The position numbers and the translations under genes are program-made. A model generated the notes under the pieces. The model saw only the letters and a program-made list of their open reading frames with translations, had not been told where the DNA came from and did not search any database. Below, piece after piece: positions 17,212 to 25,464 of a DNA stretch of 64,000 nucleotides (position 1 is the stretch's first letter; each line of letters begins with the position of its first letter). The DNA is from Geobacter argillaceus (lineage in GTDB: Bacteria; Desulfobacterota; Desulfuromonadia; Geobacterales; DSM-12255), in contig NZ_VLLN01000002.1 of NCBI RefSeq assembly GCF_007830735.1, forward strand, positions 124,001-188,000, in the 5' to 3' direction.

Positions 17212-19353
17212 TCAACCCAGCAGGTTACTTTTCCTAAGAAAATAATTTATATCAGTTGCGTGATCAAAGAATTTTTCGTAGCAAATTGATTTAAAAAGAT
17301 CCTTAACTTTTGTATTAAAGCTGGATCTACTGAATTGCATTGCTTTTAAAGCAGAGCCTTCTGATACTTTTTTGAGCTTAACACTGTCATTAACAATAAT
17401 TACAGTATTACTGATAAGATCATAGATATCATTGAATAAATACCCTGAAACACCATGTTCAACTATTTCTTTTTGACCACCACCATTAAATACAACTGGA
17501 ACACAATAATTTTGCATAGCCTCAACCGTAGTCATACCAAAATGCTCCCTCAGATGAGGATTATCCTCACTCAATCCACATGCATGCCAAAATATTTTAG
17601 ATTTGGCATATAATTGCTTAAGTTCAATTAATCCCAAATTTGTCATTATATTTATTTTTAAATCTGCATTTTCTGATACTATTTTTTTCAGCTTTTCCAG
17701 ATATGGATTCTCACTGATAGTTCCCCCAGCTAAACATAAGGTCCATTTTTCTTTTACATTAATATCTAAAGCGCATAATTGGATAAATGCATTGATCATT
17801 TCTAGTTGTTTCTTAGATCCGCCAGGTTCGAATCTAGCAACTGACAGAATTATATTTTCCTTGATATCCGGGATCATATCATTTTGCATATCTACAGATG
17901 GGTAAAGAAAATTATACGCTTCAATGTCCCACCTTTTAAGTGTCCACTCCGACCCATACTTACTATTATTGATTACATAATCATAGTTATCGGCATAAAA
18001 ATATCTGCTACGTTCAGCATCAGGAAAATGACAGATGAGAATAGACACAGGGGATAATGGGTTTACCTGCACAGCCATATTGGCATTTACGAATATATCA
18101 TACCCTGCGGAAACTTCAGAAATCGGCTCTAACGGGTTTTGTGGTGCCTGAGTTGCCAGATTTGGGTCAATGATCTCATCCCCGAGATTGTCGTAATAAG
18201 GCAAATGAATAATCTTCAGCTTAACACCCTCAAGTGACAAGCCATACCATCTTTCCAAGTCATGTAGAGCAATTTCGCGATTCCCGATATAGGTGACGTT
18301 GTAATTCTCCTTGTTCAGCTCTTCGGCAATCGTTGCGGCATAACGTTGGCCGCCTCCAATAACATGCATGACATGGTCATAAATCGCAACCTTGATCGGT
18401 CTATTAAAATGATGAATTTCAACCCGAGCAATGATCTGCTGAATATCTTGCGGGTTAATAAACTGTTGCAAGTACTTATTGATCTGCAATAAACCGGTCC
18501 TTAATCTATCAACATCATCTACTGCAAATAATTTGACAATAATCAATGGCATAATGTCCTTGATTATCTCCATTTCTCCATTCAGGTGTAGTTGGGAGTT
18601 TAAGAGAGATTCCCCCAATTGATCCGAATGATACCTCGCTACATACAGAAGTCTATTTCTATTACTGAGCAGATAGGCAAGGTAGTTGTTTCCGCTGCCA
18701 TGAAATTTATGATAAACAACGCTTTTATAGCTATACATCAGTTTAAAACCACTAGCCATACAACGCTGAGCAATTTCTACATCCTCATAATACATGATAT
18801 AATCTTCATCATAGAGGCCTAATAGCTCAAGACACTTTTTATTCCACAGAATTGATCCGCCACATATTCCATCACTGACACAAATTTTATCATATTGTCC
18901 CTTGTCAATTTCGTTAATACCCAGATCCATATAATAGTAATCACCAAGCGCTTTATGGCCAACACTATTGATAGTTTTACGATCTTCGAACATTATCTTA
19001 CTTCCTACAGCGGCAACGTTATCAAATCTATAAAAAACTAACACCATTTCCATAAGCCAATTTTTGTCAACTTCCATGTCGTTGTTCAAGAAACCAACAT
19101 AATCACCAGATGCAGATTCAATAACTAAATTAAGAGCCCTGGCAAAATTATTGTCGCAATTAATTATTTTTACATTATTATAATTTGAAGCCATAAATTC
19201 CACAGTTCCATCAGTAGAGCCATTATCAACCAGAATTAGTTCGAGCCTCTCACTTGGGTAATTAATATTACCCAATGACTTGAAGAGCTTATCGAGATAT
19301 TTCTTGCCATTGTAATTTACAATACCAATCGTACATACAGGAAATGATTTCAT
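17212..19353 (-). CDS. Fused GT2-GT4 glycosyltransferase
   Basis: A 713-residue fusion. The N-terminal GT2 (1-270) has IGIVNYNGKKYLDKL, LVDNGSTDGTVEF, GFLNNDMEVDKNW and CGGSILWNKKCLE. The C-terminal GT-B half (about 330-680) has VIGGGQRYAATIAEEL and late HFGMTTVEAMQNYCVPVVFNGGGQKEIV, the GT4 donor-binding signature (E of the EX7E motif in GMTTVEAM). The gene is much richer in A+T than its neighbours, suggesting lateral acquisition. It probably adds two successive sugars to the surface glycan. Confidence 0.9.
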   Translation of the reverse strand: MKSFPVCTIGIVNYNGKKYLDKLFKSLGNINYPSERLELILVDNGSTDGTVEFMASNYNNVKIINCDNNFARALNLVIESASGDYVGFLNNDMEVDKNWLMEMVLVFYRFDNVAAVGSKIMFEDRKTINSVGHKALGDYYYMDLGINEIDKGQYDKICVSDGICGGSILWNKKCLELLGLYDEDYIMYYEDVEIAQRCMASGFKLMYSYKSVVYHKFHGSGNNYLAYLLSNRNRLLYVARYHSDQLGESLLNSQLHLNGEMEIIKDIMPLIIVKLFAVDDVDRLRTGLLQINKYLQQFINPQDIQQIIARVEIHHFNRPIKVAIYDHVMHVIGGGQRYAATIAEELNKENYNVTYIGNREIALHDLERWYGLSLEGVKLKIIHLPYYDNLGDEIIDPNLATQAPQNPLEPISEVSAGYDIFVNANMAVQVNPLSPVSILICHFPDAERSRYFYADNYDYVINNSKYGSEWTLKRWDIEAYNFLYPSVDMQNDMIPDIKENIILSVARFEPGGSKKQLEMINAFIQLCALDINVKEKWTLCLAGGTISENPYLEKLKKIVSENADLKINIMTNLGLIELKQLYAKSKIFWHACGLSEDNPHLREHFGMTTVEAMQNYCVPVVFNGGGQKEIVEHGVSGYLFNDIYDLISNTVIIVNDSVKLKKVSEGSALKAMQFSRSSFNTKVKDLFKSICYEKFFDHATDINYFLRKSNLLG

Positions 19354-19358
19354 AAATG

Positions 19359-19805
19359 TTACCGCTTATGACTTTCTAGTTGTTTTTTTATTAACTGCAC
19401 TTCTTGATATATATCGTTTATTTTAATTTCAACCTCAGACGTCAAAACTACTTGTTTATTATTGATATTTGACAACAACATATTTATTTCATTCAGTGCA
19501 TTTAATATTTCTACATTAAACTGTCTTTGCCGATCAGTCATAAAACTCAAAAAATATAGAATAATTTCCCCTGTAAACCGTGCCACATATCCTAATATTC
19601 CAGAAAAGCCAGCCATAGGTGTCACTGTTGCACCAAAATCTGAAATTGTGCTTGCATGATTCAAGATATCGTTAATTTCAGCAATAACTTGCTGTGTATC
19701 TAAATTAATATCATTTTTCAAATTACTGCCGATGATTTTTCGTTGAGTAACGGCGTCATTATATACACGTTTGAGCAATTCGAGTTTAATGTCATGATTG
19801 TTCAT
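19359..19805 (-). CDS. Small helical protein of polysaccharide locus, function unknown
   Basis: A 148-residue protein, AT-rich like the adjacent fusion glycosyltransferase and 5 bp upstream of it. A central Gly-rich hydrophobic patch (GFSGILGYVARFTGEIILYFL) is followed by DRQRQFNVEILNALNEI and a helical C-terminus. A similar hydrophobic segment plus RQxxFN plus helix occurs at the N-terminus of some larger glycosyltransferases and methyltransferases of O-antigen clusters. It may therefore be a detached membrane-docking or assembly domain. I do not recognise a catalytic motif. Confidence 0.55.
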   Translation of the reverse strand: MNNHDIKLELLKRVYNDAVTQRKIIGSNLKNDINLDTQQVIAEINDILNHASTISDFGATVTPMAGFSGILGYVARFTGEIILYFLSFMTDRQRQFNVEILNALNEINMLLSNINNKQVVLTSEVEIKINDIYQEVQLIKKQLESHKR

Positions 19806-19819
19806 TTAGTTACCCCGCT

Positions 19820-20821
19820 TTAAGGTTTTCTGCAAAACATTAAACATTTATCAACTATCTTCCTGACAGGTTCGGTAAGTTTCCAACTTAAAGATTGCTC
19901 CATAGCACTCAAAGAGTGTTCCACATAATTCAACTGCACAGAAAGTTCAACACACGTTTGCTCAGCAGTTTGTAGATTCGTATTTGTTTCATTTAATTGT
20001 TTATACGAGTCGCCCAGTTTTCCATGCATCAGCTTTAGTTCATTCCATGCGGCCCAGAGTTGTGGCTGTAACGCGGACAACTCTTCCACATAAGAAATTA
20101 GCTTATCCCTTCCTTCACTCCCCCCATGTCTGTTGATCACCAAGCAGGCGTCCACAATGGACTTGGGGGCTTGAGCATGGGTCTTGGCATCAGCATGGAC
20201 GAGACTCACTGAAAGATTCTCAGGGATGGGAACGAATACAAATTTTTTGGCAATGCGAAGCCAGAGATCGAGATCCATCGCCAGGTGCAAAGACTCGTCG
20301 AGCGGGCCGCATTGTTGCCAGGCTTCCCTGGTAAATAAGCAAGACGGCTGGCAGAAGTAGCGGTCAACGAACCGATACAAGGATTCGAGTGTCACCGGAA
20401 AGGGCTCAACCAGGTTAACCTTCCCCGTCTCTTCATACAGCATCTCCCCGGCTCCAACCACCGCCCCGGCATCGGGATTGGCGGCAAACGCTTCCGCAAC
20501 CGTCTGCAGCGTCCCCGGATGATACCAGTCATCGGAATTCAGCCACCCGAAGATCTCCCCGGTCGCCCGCGCAAACCCCTTGTTGATGGCATGGCTCTGC
20601 CCCCGGTCCGGCTCGCTCACCCAGTACGCCAGATGCTTTTCGTACTTTCTGATGATCTCCACCGACTCGTCCGTGCTCCCGCCGTCGATGATGATGTACT
20701 CCAGGTCCGGGTACCCCTGTTCGATCACCGACAGGATGGTCTTTTCCAGGTACTTCCCCTGGTTGTAGGAGGGGGTGACAATCGAGATTTTGGGATAACG
20801 ATCAGCCAGATCCTTGTCCAT
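19820..20821 (-). CDS. Family 2 glycosyltransferase with SLSW tail
   Basis: A 333-residue GT2: ISIVTPSYNQGKYLEKTI, IIDGGSTDESVEII, DRGQSHAINKG and FGWLNSDDWYHPG, like the WcaA/EpsE group. The C-terminal quarter is a predicted coiled coil (TNLQTAEQTCVELSVQLNYVEH) ending in SLSWKLTEPVRKIVDKC. That tail recurs in several other proteins and gene remnants in this window. It is close in sequence to the glycosyltransferase at 34940-35971. The start ATG at 20821 lies just past a 396-bp non-coding stretch, so a promoter is likely there. Confidence 0.9.
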   Translation of the reverse strand: MDKDLADRYPKISIVTPSYNQGKYLEKTILSVIEQGYPDLEYIIIDGGSTDESVEIIRKYEKHLAYWVSEPDRGQSHAINKGFARATGEIFGWLNSDDWYHPGTLQTVAEAFAANPDAGAVVGAGEMLYEETGKVNLVEPFPVTLESLYRFVDRYFCQPSCLFTREAWQQCGPLDESLHLAMDLDLWLRIAKKFVFVPIPENLSVSLVHADAKTHAQAPKSIVDACLVINRHGGSEGRDKLISYVEELSALQPQLWAAWNELKLMHGKLGDSYKQLNETNTNLQTAEQTCVELSVQLNYVEHSLSAMEQSLSWKLTEPVRKIVDKCLMFCRKP

Positions 20822-21217
20822 CAGTTGGGTTACTCGTCCTTCCCGTTATTGAATTTCTTCTTTAACTGCAAGGACCTTGCCTTCGCCTGCAGTCCTGATG
20901 CCATCTGACAAAACAGCCCGAATTTGCGTGGCTTTCCACGTACGTGTCCAGCCTGATCAGTGATCCACTCGCAAGATTGCAGGATAGTTAATGATCCAGC
21001 AACGAAAAGCACGCAGCACCTTCCGCGATATTGCCGATAACAGCGACGTCCGACAGTATCAACCGCAAATGGACGCCAATGAACGCTGATAACACACATG
21101 CTTCGAGTGCCAGTGAAAAGATCGGCACCATATGGTCACGTACGATAATGATCTCTGGCTCATTCGCGTGAATCTAGCGTGCATCAGCGGTCAAACCCGC
21201 CCCAAATGCTGATTCTA
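20822..21217. other. Non-coding stretch with degenerate intergenic repeat
   Basis: No convincing gene is seen. Two fragments of a common intergenic repeat occur: AACCGCAAATGGACGCCAATGAACGC-like sequence near 21060-21090, and its reverse form AGCGTGCATCAGCGG near 21176-21190. Related copies lie at 21650, 21755, 29970, 31640 and 32935. Confidence 0.5.
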
Positions 21218-21604
21218 TTACACTGAATCCACCAATGTCTGCCTAAAGTCGTTCACGATCCGTTTTATTTCAACTCTGGTTCCACCAAAATTTATCAGCA
21301 AGCAGACTGAAAGCCTTGTAGCCTTCAGGTAATTGATACACTGTGCAACGTGGACTGGGTCAATAGCCTTGACTGATTTCAGTTCAACCAGCACGGTAGA
21401 ATCTACCAGAAGGTCGGCAATGTAGTCCCCAACAACGATCCCGTCATACAGCACTTGAATTGGCTGTTGCTGACGAACAGGGACGCCCGCCTTCATCAAC
21501 TCATGGGCAAGCGCATTTTCATATACCTTCTCCAGAAACCCTGTTCCCAGGGTATTGGCAACTCTGTAAGCACAGCCAATTATGGTTTCAGTACTATCGC
21601 TCAT
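21218..21604 (-). CDS. GxxExxY protein (PD-(D/E)XK-type)
   Basis: A 128-residue member of the GxxExxY family: GTGFLEKVYENAL supplies the Gly, Glu and Tyr, and DLLVDSTVLVELKS gives the D-(E)xK core of a nuclease-like fold. The biological role of the family is not established. Members are often found next to polysaccharide and mobile regions of environmental bacteria. It lies between two repeat-rich non-coding stretches, consistent with being a mobile cargo gene rather than part of glycan synthesis. Confidence 0.85.
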   Translation of the reverse strand: MSDSTETIIGCAYRVANTLGTGFLEKVYENALAHELMKAGVPVRQQQPIQVLYDGIVVGDYIADLLVDSTVLVELKSVKAIDPVHVAQCINYLKATRLSVCLLINFGGTRVEIKRIVNDFRQTLVDSV

Positions 21605-21639
21605 AAATATTTTCCATTAGCGTGAATCTTCCGTCCGGT

Positions 21640-21780
21640 TCGTTTAACCGCAGATGAACGCGGATGAACGCCAATAGGTAAAAACATTAAACCGGACGAC
21701 GTTACCCTCAGTGACCACGATGATAACCTCGGCCTCGCTTAGATCTGACATTAGCGTGTATCTGCGTGCATCAGCGGTTA
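21640..21780. repeat. Intergenic repeat copies flanking the GxxExxY gene
   Basis: TTAACCGCAGATGAACGCGG-type sequence at about 21647-21672 and its inverted form (TAGCGTGTATCTGCGTGCAT...GCGGTTAA) at 21753-21780 face each other. This family of short repeats is common between genes of many environmental bacteria. Together they could form a long hairpin. Confidence 0.7.
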
Positions 21781-21785
21781 ACTGT

Positions 21786-22598
21786 CTATAAAACGTCCGC
21801 GAAGTGCGGCCGTAACCTCCGGAACACCACCGCGCCGACCACGAAGATGCAGCCGGTGACGGCCCAGTAGTAGAGGGTCAGCATGGGGTGGCTCTGCCAG
21901 AACCAGGTGTGATAGATGAAGCTTTCCCGGTACCCTTCCACGAGGTAGTAGACCGGGTTCAGCTTCACCAGATTGAGGTATTTCACGGGGAGCATCTTGG
22001 CGGACCAGAAGATGGGGGTGACCCAGAAGGCGAACTGGAGGGCCATGGAGACGATCTGCCCCATGTCGCGGAAGAAGAGCACAACCGAGGAGGTGAGCCA
22101 GGAGAGCCCGAGCAGGAGGACGATGGCCGCGAACAGGTAGTACAGGATCTGCAGGACATGAAGGGTGAGGGGTAAAGAGTAGAGCAGAAACATCACGACA
22201 ATGACGACGACAAAGAAGAGATGGAGGACGAGTGCGGAGAGGATCTTGACGATGGGTAGCATACCGACACTGAAGTTCATCTTCTTCAGCAGAAAGGCAT
22301 TGTCCAGGACTGCGCTGGTGGCACTTGCCAGGCATTCGCTGAAGAAGAACCAGGGAATGATGCCGCAGAGCATCCAGAGCACGAAGGGGGTATTGCCCGC
22401 TGGCTGGGACTTGAACCCCACCTGGAAGACGAACCAGAGGATGACGATATAGACCGTAGGATGAACGAAGGCCCAGAGTATCCCCAGGTAGGAGCCGAGA
22501 TACTTGGTCTTGAAGTCGCGCTTGGCCAACTCCAGAATCATCTGGCGACGGGAGAGGAGTTCGGTGATAAAGGCAGAAAATATACGGATGAATGGCAT
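21786..22598 (-). CDS. wzm: ABC-2 permease of polysaccharide exporter (Wzm-like)
   Basis: A 270-residue inner-membrane protein with about six hydrophobic segments. The start region LAKRDFKTKYLGSYLGILWAFVHPTVY is the classic KpsM/Wzm/TagG signature, and the end has FWVTPIFWSAKMLP and LNPVYYLVEGYRE. It exports lipid-linked polysaccharide together with a Wzt ATPase. Unusually, the matching ATPase gene is not adjacent but at 40884-42215. The genes between them are unrelated sulfur and toxin-antitoxin genes, which suggests the locus was split by insertions. Confidence 0.9.
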   Translation of the reverse strand: MPFIRIFSAFITELLSRRQMILELAKRDFKTKYLGSYLGILWAFVHPTVYIVILWFVFQVGFKSQPAGNTPFVLWMLCGIIPWFFFSECLASATSAVLDNAFLLKKMNFSVGMLPIVKILSALVLHLFFVVVIVVMFLLYSLPLTLHVLQILYYLFAAIVLLLGLSWLTSSVVLFFRDMGQIVSMALQFAFWVTPIFWSAKMLPVKYLNLVKLNPVYYLVEGYRESFIYHTWFWQSHPMLTLYYWAVTGCIFVVGAVVFRRLRPHFADVL

Positions 22599-22652
22599 TG
22601 TGTTGAATATAGCCCGCGCCTCTAGCGGGAGTCAAGGCAGATTCCCCTCAAG

Positions 22653-23438
22653 TTACCCCACTCCCCAGCGCCGGTGGACAAATTCCTCACCCATCCGGAA
22701 GAGCAGACGGTCGGTTATCAGGCCGATGCCGACAATGATCAGCATTGCCGCGACCACCAGGGCCATGTCGTGCAGTTCACGCCCGGTCATCAGGGTGGAA
22801 CCGATGCCGGTGGTCACATAGAGGAGTTCGGCAGCCATGAGAGACCGCCAGGCAAAGGTCCAGCCGAGCTTGGCCCCGGTCACGACGGAAGGAAACGATG
22901 CGGGAAACAGCACATAGCGGTAGAAGCGCCAGCCAGTTGCCCCGAGGATCGGGGCGGCACGTAGATAGGGGGTCGGAATTGTCCTGACCCCGTCACGCAC
23001 GGTTAGGGTAACGGCCATGAGCGACCCCATGATGATGACAAACTGCATGGCCGCCTCGGAGAGGCCGAACCAGAGCACTGCCAGCGGTAGCCAGCAGATG
23101 CTCGGTAACGCCTGCAGCCCGATGGCCAGGCTCCCCACCGTGTCGTCCAGCAGCCGGATACGCCCCAGAAGCAGGCCGAGGGGGATGCCGATCGCGAGCG
23201 AAATGCCGTAGCCGATGCCGAGCCGCACCAGGCTGGCCAGCACAGCAGTCGGGAGGGTCCCGTCGGCAAGACCGCCCCCAAGGGCCAGCACCACCTCCGC
23301 CGGCGCCGGAAAGATGAGCTCGTTCCAGATCCCGGCAGAGGCCAATCCCTGCCAGATACAGACCAAAAGGAGCAGAAAGGCGGAGCGGACAACACCCTTC
23401 CGCAACCGGTCCCGCCAGTACCATCGGTCACCGGCCAT
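22653..23438 (-). CDS. ssuC: Sulfonate/taurine-type ABC transporter permease
   Basis: A 261-residue BPD-type permease of the SsuC/TauC/NrtB group: about six membrane segments, PAPAEVVLAL near the N-terminus, and the loop that touches the ATPase (LRAAPILGATGWRFYRYVLFPAS, the EAA-like motif). ATG 23438 is chosen over a GTG at 23444 because GGAGG lies 5 bases upstream of the ATG. It overlaps the ATPase gene by 11 bp. With the ATPase and binding protein it forms an importer. Proximity to cysD-cysNC points to an organosulfur substrate; nitrate or thiamine precursor uptake is not excluded. Confidence 0.85.
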   Translation of the reverse strand: MAGDRWYWRDRLRKGVVRSAFLLLLVCIWQGLASAGIWNELIFPAPAEVVLALGGGLADGTLPTAVLASLVRLGIGYGISLAIGIPLGLLLGRIRLLDDTVGSLAIGLQALPSICWLPLAVLWFGLSEAAMQFVIIMGSLMAVTLTVRDGVRTIPTPYLRAAPILGATGWRFYRYVLFPASFPSVVTGAKLGWTFAWRSLMAAELLYVTTGIGSTLMTGRELHDMALVVAAMLIIVGIGLITDRLLFRMGEEFVHRRWGVG

Positions 23439-24213
23439 TGACACCTCCGGCCTCTCCCGCCCGAAGTACTTCCCGGCGCAGGTCGTCGCGAATCACTGAG
23501 GCGATCGTCACCACCTCCAGGTCCTCCAGGTAGCGGTTGCGGGGAAGGCCGATCGGATACTCCCGCAGGATACCGCCACCCTGTGCCGCCATCAGGACCA
23601 CCCGCGTACCGAGTCGCACCGCCTCCCGCACGTTGTGGGTCACAAACACGATGGTCTTGCCGGTCGCCTGCCAGACCTCTTCCACCGCCTCGTGGAGCAT
23701 GTCCCTTGTCTGGGCGTCCAGGGCGGCAAATGGTTCGTCCATGAGCAGGACATCGGGGTCCATGGCCAAAGCGCGGGCCAGGGCCACCCGCTGTTTCATC
23801 CCGCCGGAGAGCTCGGTCACCCAGGCATTGGCGAACCGGGCCAGATGCACCGTCTCCAGCAGTTCCATCCCTTTCGCATGCTGGGCAGTCGGTTCGACGC
23901 CCGCCATCCTGAGCCCGAAGATCACGTTCTGCAGGACATTCAACCAGGGATAGAGTGCCGGTTCCTGAAAGATAACGAACCGGGACGGGGACGGGCCACT
24001 GACCCGCACGCCGTTCACCAGCACCACGCCGTCGGTCGGGGCCTCGAACCCGGCAATGACGTTCAGGAGGGTGGTCTTGCCGCACCCCGAAGGGCCGACG
24101 ACACAGAGAAACTCGCCGTCGTTGATGGTGAGATCCACGCCGGTCAGGCCGTGGACCGGTCCGGACTGGCCTTGATAGGTCTTGGCTACCCGTTTCAGTT
24201 CAACCAGAGCCAT
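23428..24213 (-). CDS. ssuB: Sulfonate/taurine-type ABC transporter ATPase
   Basis: A 261-residue ATP-binding subunit with Walker [11 protein letters not shown]-loop [13 protein letters not shown], signature LSGGMKQR, Walker [13 protein letters not shown] and switch His in VFVTHNV. The pattern is that of the SsuB/TauB/NrtD family. Its stop overlaps the permease start and it starts 6 bp after the binding-protein stop. It is transcribed downstream of cysD-cysNC, so the five genes may form one sulfur operon. Confidence 0.92.
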   Translation of the reverse strand: MALVELKRVAKTYQGQSGPVHGLTGVDLTINDGEFLCVVGPSGCGKTTLLNVIAGFEAPTDGVVLVNGVRVSGPSPSRFVIFQEPALYPWLNVLQNVIFGLRMAGVEPTAQHAKGMELLETVHLARFANAWVTELSGGMKQRVALARALAMDPDVLLMDEPFAALDAQTRDMLHEAVEEVWQATGKTIVFVTHNVREAVRLGTRVVLMAAQGGGILREYPIGLPRNRYLEDLEVVTIASVIRDDLRREVLRAGEAGGVNGR

Positions 24214-24219
24214 GAAGGT

Positions 24220-25464
24220 TCAATTCCCGCGGACCGCGGGGAGCGACCGCGCTTTCAGGAGTTCGTTGAGGAGGGTCACATCCACCACCCCCCGGAGCCC
24301 CACGCCAAGGTCGGTCCCACGGGGGAGGTAGCCAAGTTCGAGGGCCCAGCGGGCGGAAGTGGCAAGCGGTCCGGCCAGGGGGTCATGGGTAATCTGCACG
24401 CGACCGAGCGCCTCGGTCAGGGTCTGAGGGGGGAGCGGCCTGCCTGCCAGCCGGGCAAGCTGCTCGTTCAGCTTCTTTCCGGCCTCTGCGGGATGCCCGT
24501 TGATCCAGGCCGTCACCTCCAGATGGGCATCGAGAAAGCGCCGGACCTGTTCCCGGTTCCGCTCGTAAAACGCCTTTCGCACCACAACCACGGCGGTCGG
24601 AAACCTATTGTCGGGCCAGAGGGAGCGTTCGTCGAGAAAGATCCGTCCCCCTCCCTCCCTGATGAGCCTCGTCACCCACGGTTCCGGGACCCAGGCGCCG
24701 GCAAGTTTCCCCTGCCGGAACAGCATGAGGATGTCGGCATTTTTGATCGGCGCCACCTGGACGTCTTTTCCCGGCACCAGTCCGTTACTCTTCAGCCAGC
24801 GCCGCAGTGCCACGTCCTGCGTATTGCCGAGTTCGGGCGAGGCGATCCGCTTCCCCCTGAAATCCTGCGGCCGGCTCACGGTGGAAGTGGCCGGCACCAC
24901 CAGTGCCGCGCCGCCGCTCGCGGCGCCAGCTATGACCCGCAGCGCCTTGCCTTTGGAGCGGAGGAACAGGTTCACCGCCGGGTTCGGCCCCACATAGGCG
25001 ATGTCCAGCTGACCGGCAATCAGGGCCTCCATGGCGGTCGGCCCGGCGTTGAAGACCTTCCAGTCAACCGGGTTCCCCAGCCGCTGGTCGAATGTGCCGT
25101 TGGCCCGCCCGACCAGGGCCTGGGCATGGGTGATATTCGGGAAATGGCCGATCCGCACCGGTTCGACAGCCGATGCGCTGCCGGCAACGATGCAGGCCAG
25201 CATGAGCGCCAGGATCAGCGGAACCGCTTTCAGCCATGACGCGAGCCCTTCCCGACCCCCTGAGCACCGGGCGTCCCGTGGAGCGACTGTGCCCGAGCAC
25301 CAGCCGCTGTAGGCGAAATGAAGCAAAGCCGGCCCATCGTGTCTGAACCCGTCAGGGTGAGTTGATGGGCCGGCGCGAAATGAGCCGTACAGCGGCGGGG
25401 CGAGTGGCACGCGGAGCGCAACGGGACGCCTGGTGCTCACGGACCCATGCAGCAGCTTACCCAT
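24220..25464 (-). CDS. ssuA: Periplasmic sulfonate-type binding protein interrupted in-frame by a palindromic element
   Basis: SsuA/NMT1-like substrate-binding protein. The mature part begins near VEPVRIGHFPNITHAQAL, followed by FNAGPTAMEALIAGQLDIAYVGPNP and GAWVPEPWVTRLI. Two starts are possible. ATG 25464 has GGAGGGGG 7 bases upstream and gives MGKLLHG, then about 80 residues read from a nested palindrome, then a good signal peptide core (WLKAVPLILALMLACIVAGSASA). ATG 25203 has no clear ribosome site and leaves a very short signal. I favour 25464: the original gene probably read MGKLL joined to the WLKAVPLIL core before an in-frame insertion of about 180 bp. Whether the product is still exported is uncertain. 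Confidence 0.78.
   Translation of the reverse strand: MGKLLHGSVSTRRPVALRVPLAPPLYGSFRAGPSTHPDGFRHDGPALLHFAYSGWCSGTVAPRDARCSGGREGLASWLKAVPLILALMLACIVAGSASAVEPVRIGHFPNITHAQALVGRANGTFDQRLGNPVDWKVFNAGPTAMEALIAGQLDIAYVGPNPAVNLFLRSKGKALRVIAGAASGGAALVVPATSTVSRPQDFRGKRIASPELGNTQDVALRRWLKSNGLVPGKDVQVAPIKNADILMLFRQGKLAGAWVPEPWVTRLIREGGGRIFLDERSLWPDNRFPTAVVVVRKAFYERNREQVRRFLDAHLEVTAWINGHPAEAGKKLNEQLARLAGRPLPPQTLTEALGRVQITHDPLAGPLATSARWALELGYLPRGTDLGVGLRGVVDVTLLNELLKARSLPAVRGN
25261..25440. repeat. 180-bp nested palindromic element inside the binding-protein gene
   Basis: Outer arms TGAGCACCGGGCGTCCCGT (25261-25279) and ACGGGACGCCTGGTGCTCA (25421-25439) pair at 18 of 19 positions. Inside are GTGCC/GGCAC (25288/25406), CCGCTGTA/TACAGCGG (25304/25388) and GCCGGCCCATC/GATGGGCCGGC (25328/25364). 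No transposase is present. It could be a miniature inverted-repeat element, a coding palindrome of the Rickettsia type, or a structured RNA. About 180 bp equals 60 codons, so the frame is maintained. Confidence 0.75.

Noticed and set aside
20830-21099. 89-codon minus-strand open frame after the glycosyltransferase
   Set aside because: Cys-rich, no domain, and it reads through degenerate intergenic repeats.
25261-25440. Cobalamin, TPP or SAM riboswitch upstream of the binding-protein gene
   Set aside because: CCGCTGTACGG faintly recalls a cobalamin element, but the conserved core elements are absent and the symmetry is that of a nested palindrome.
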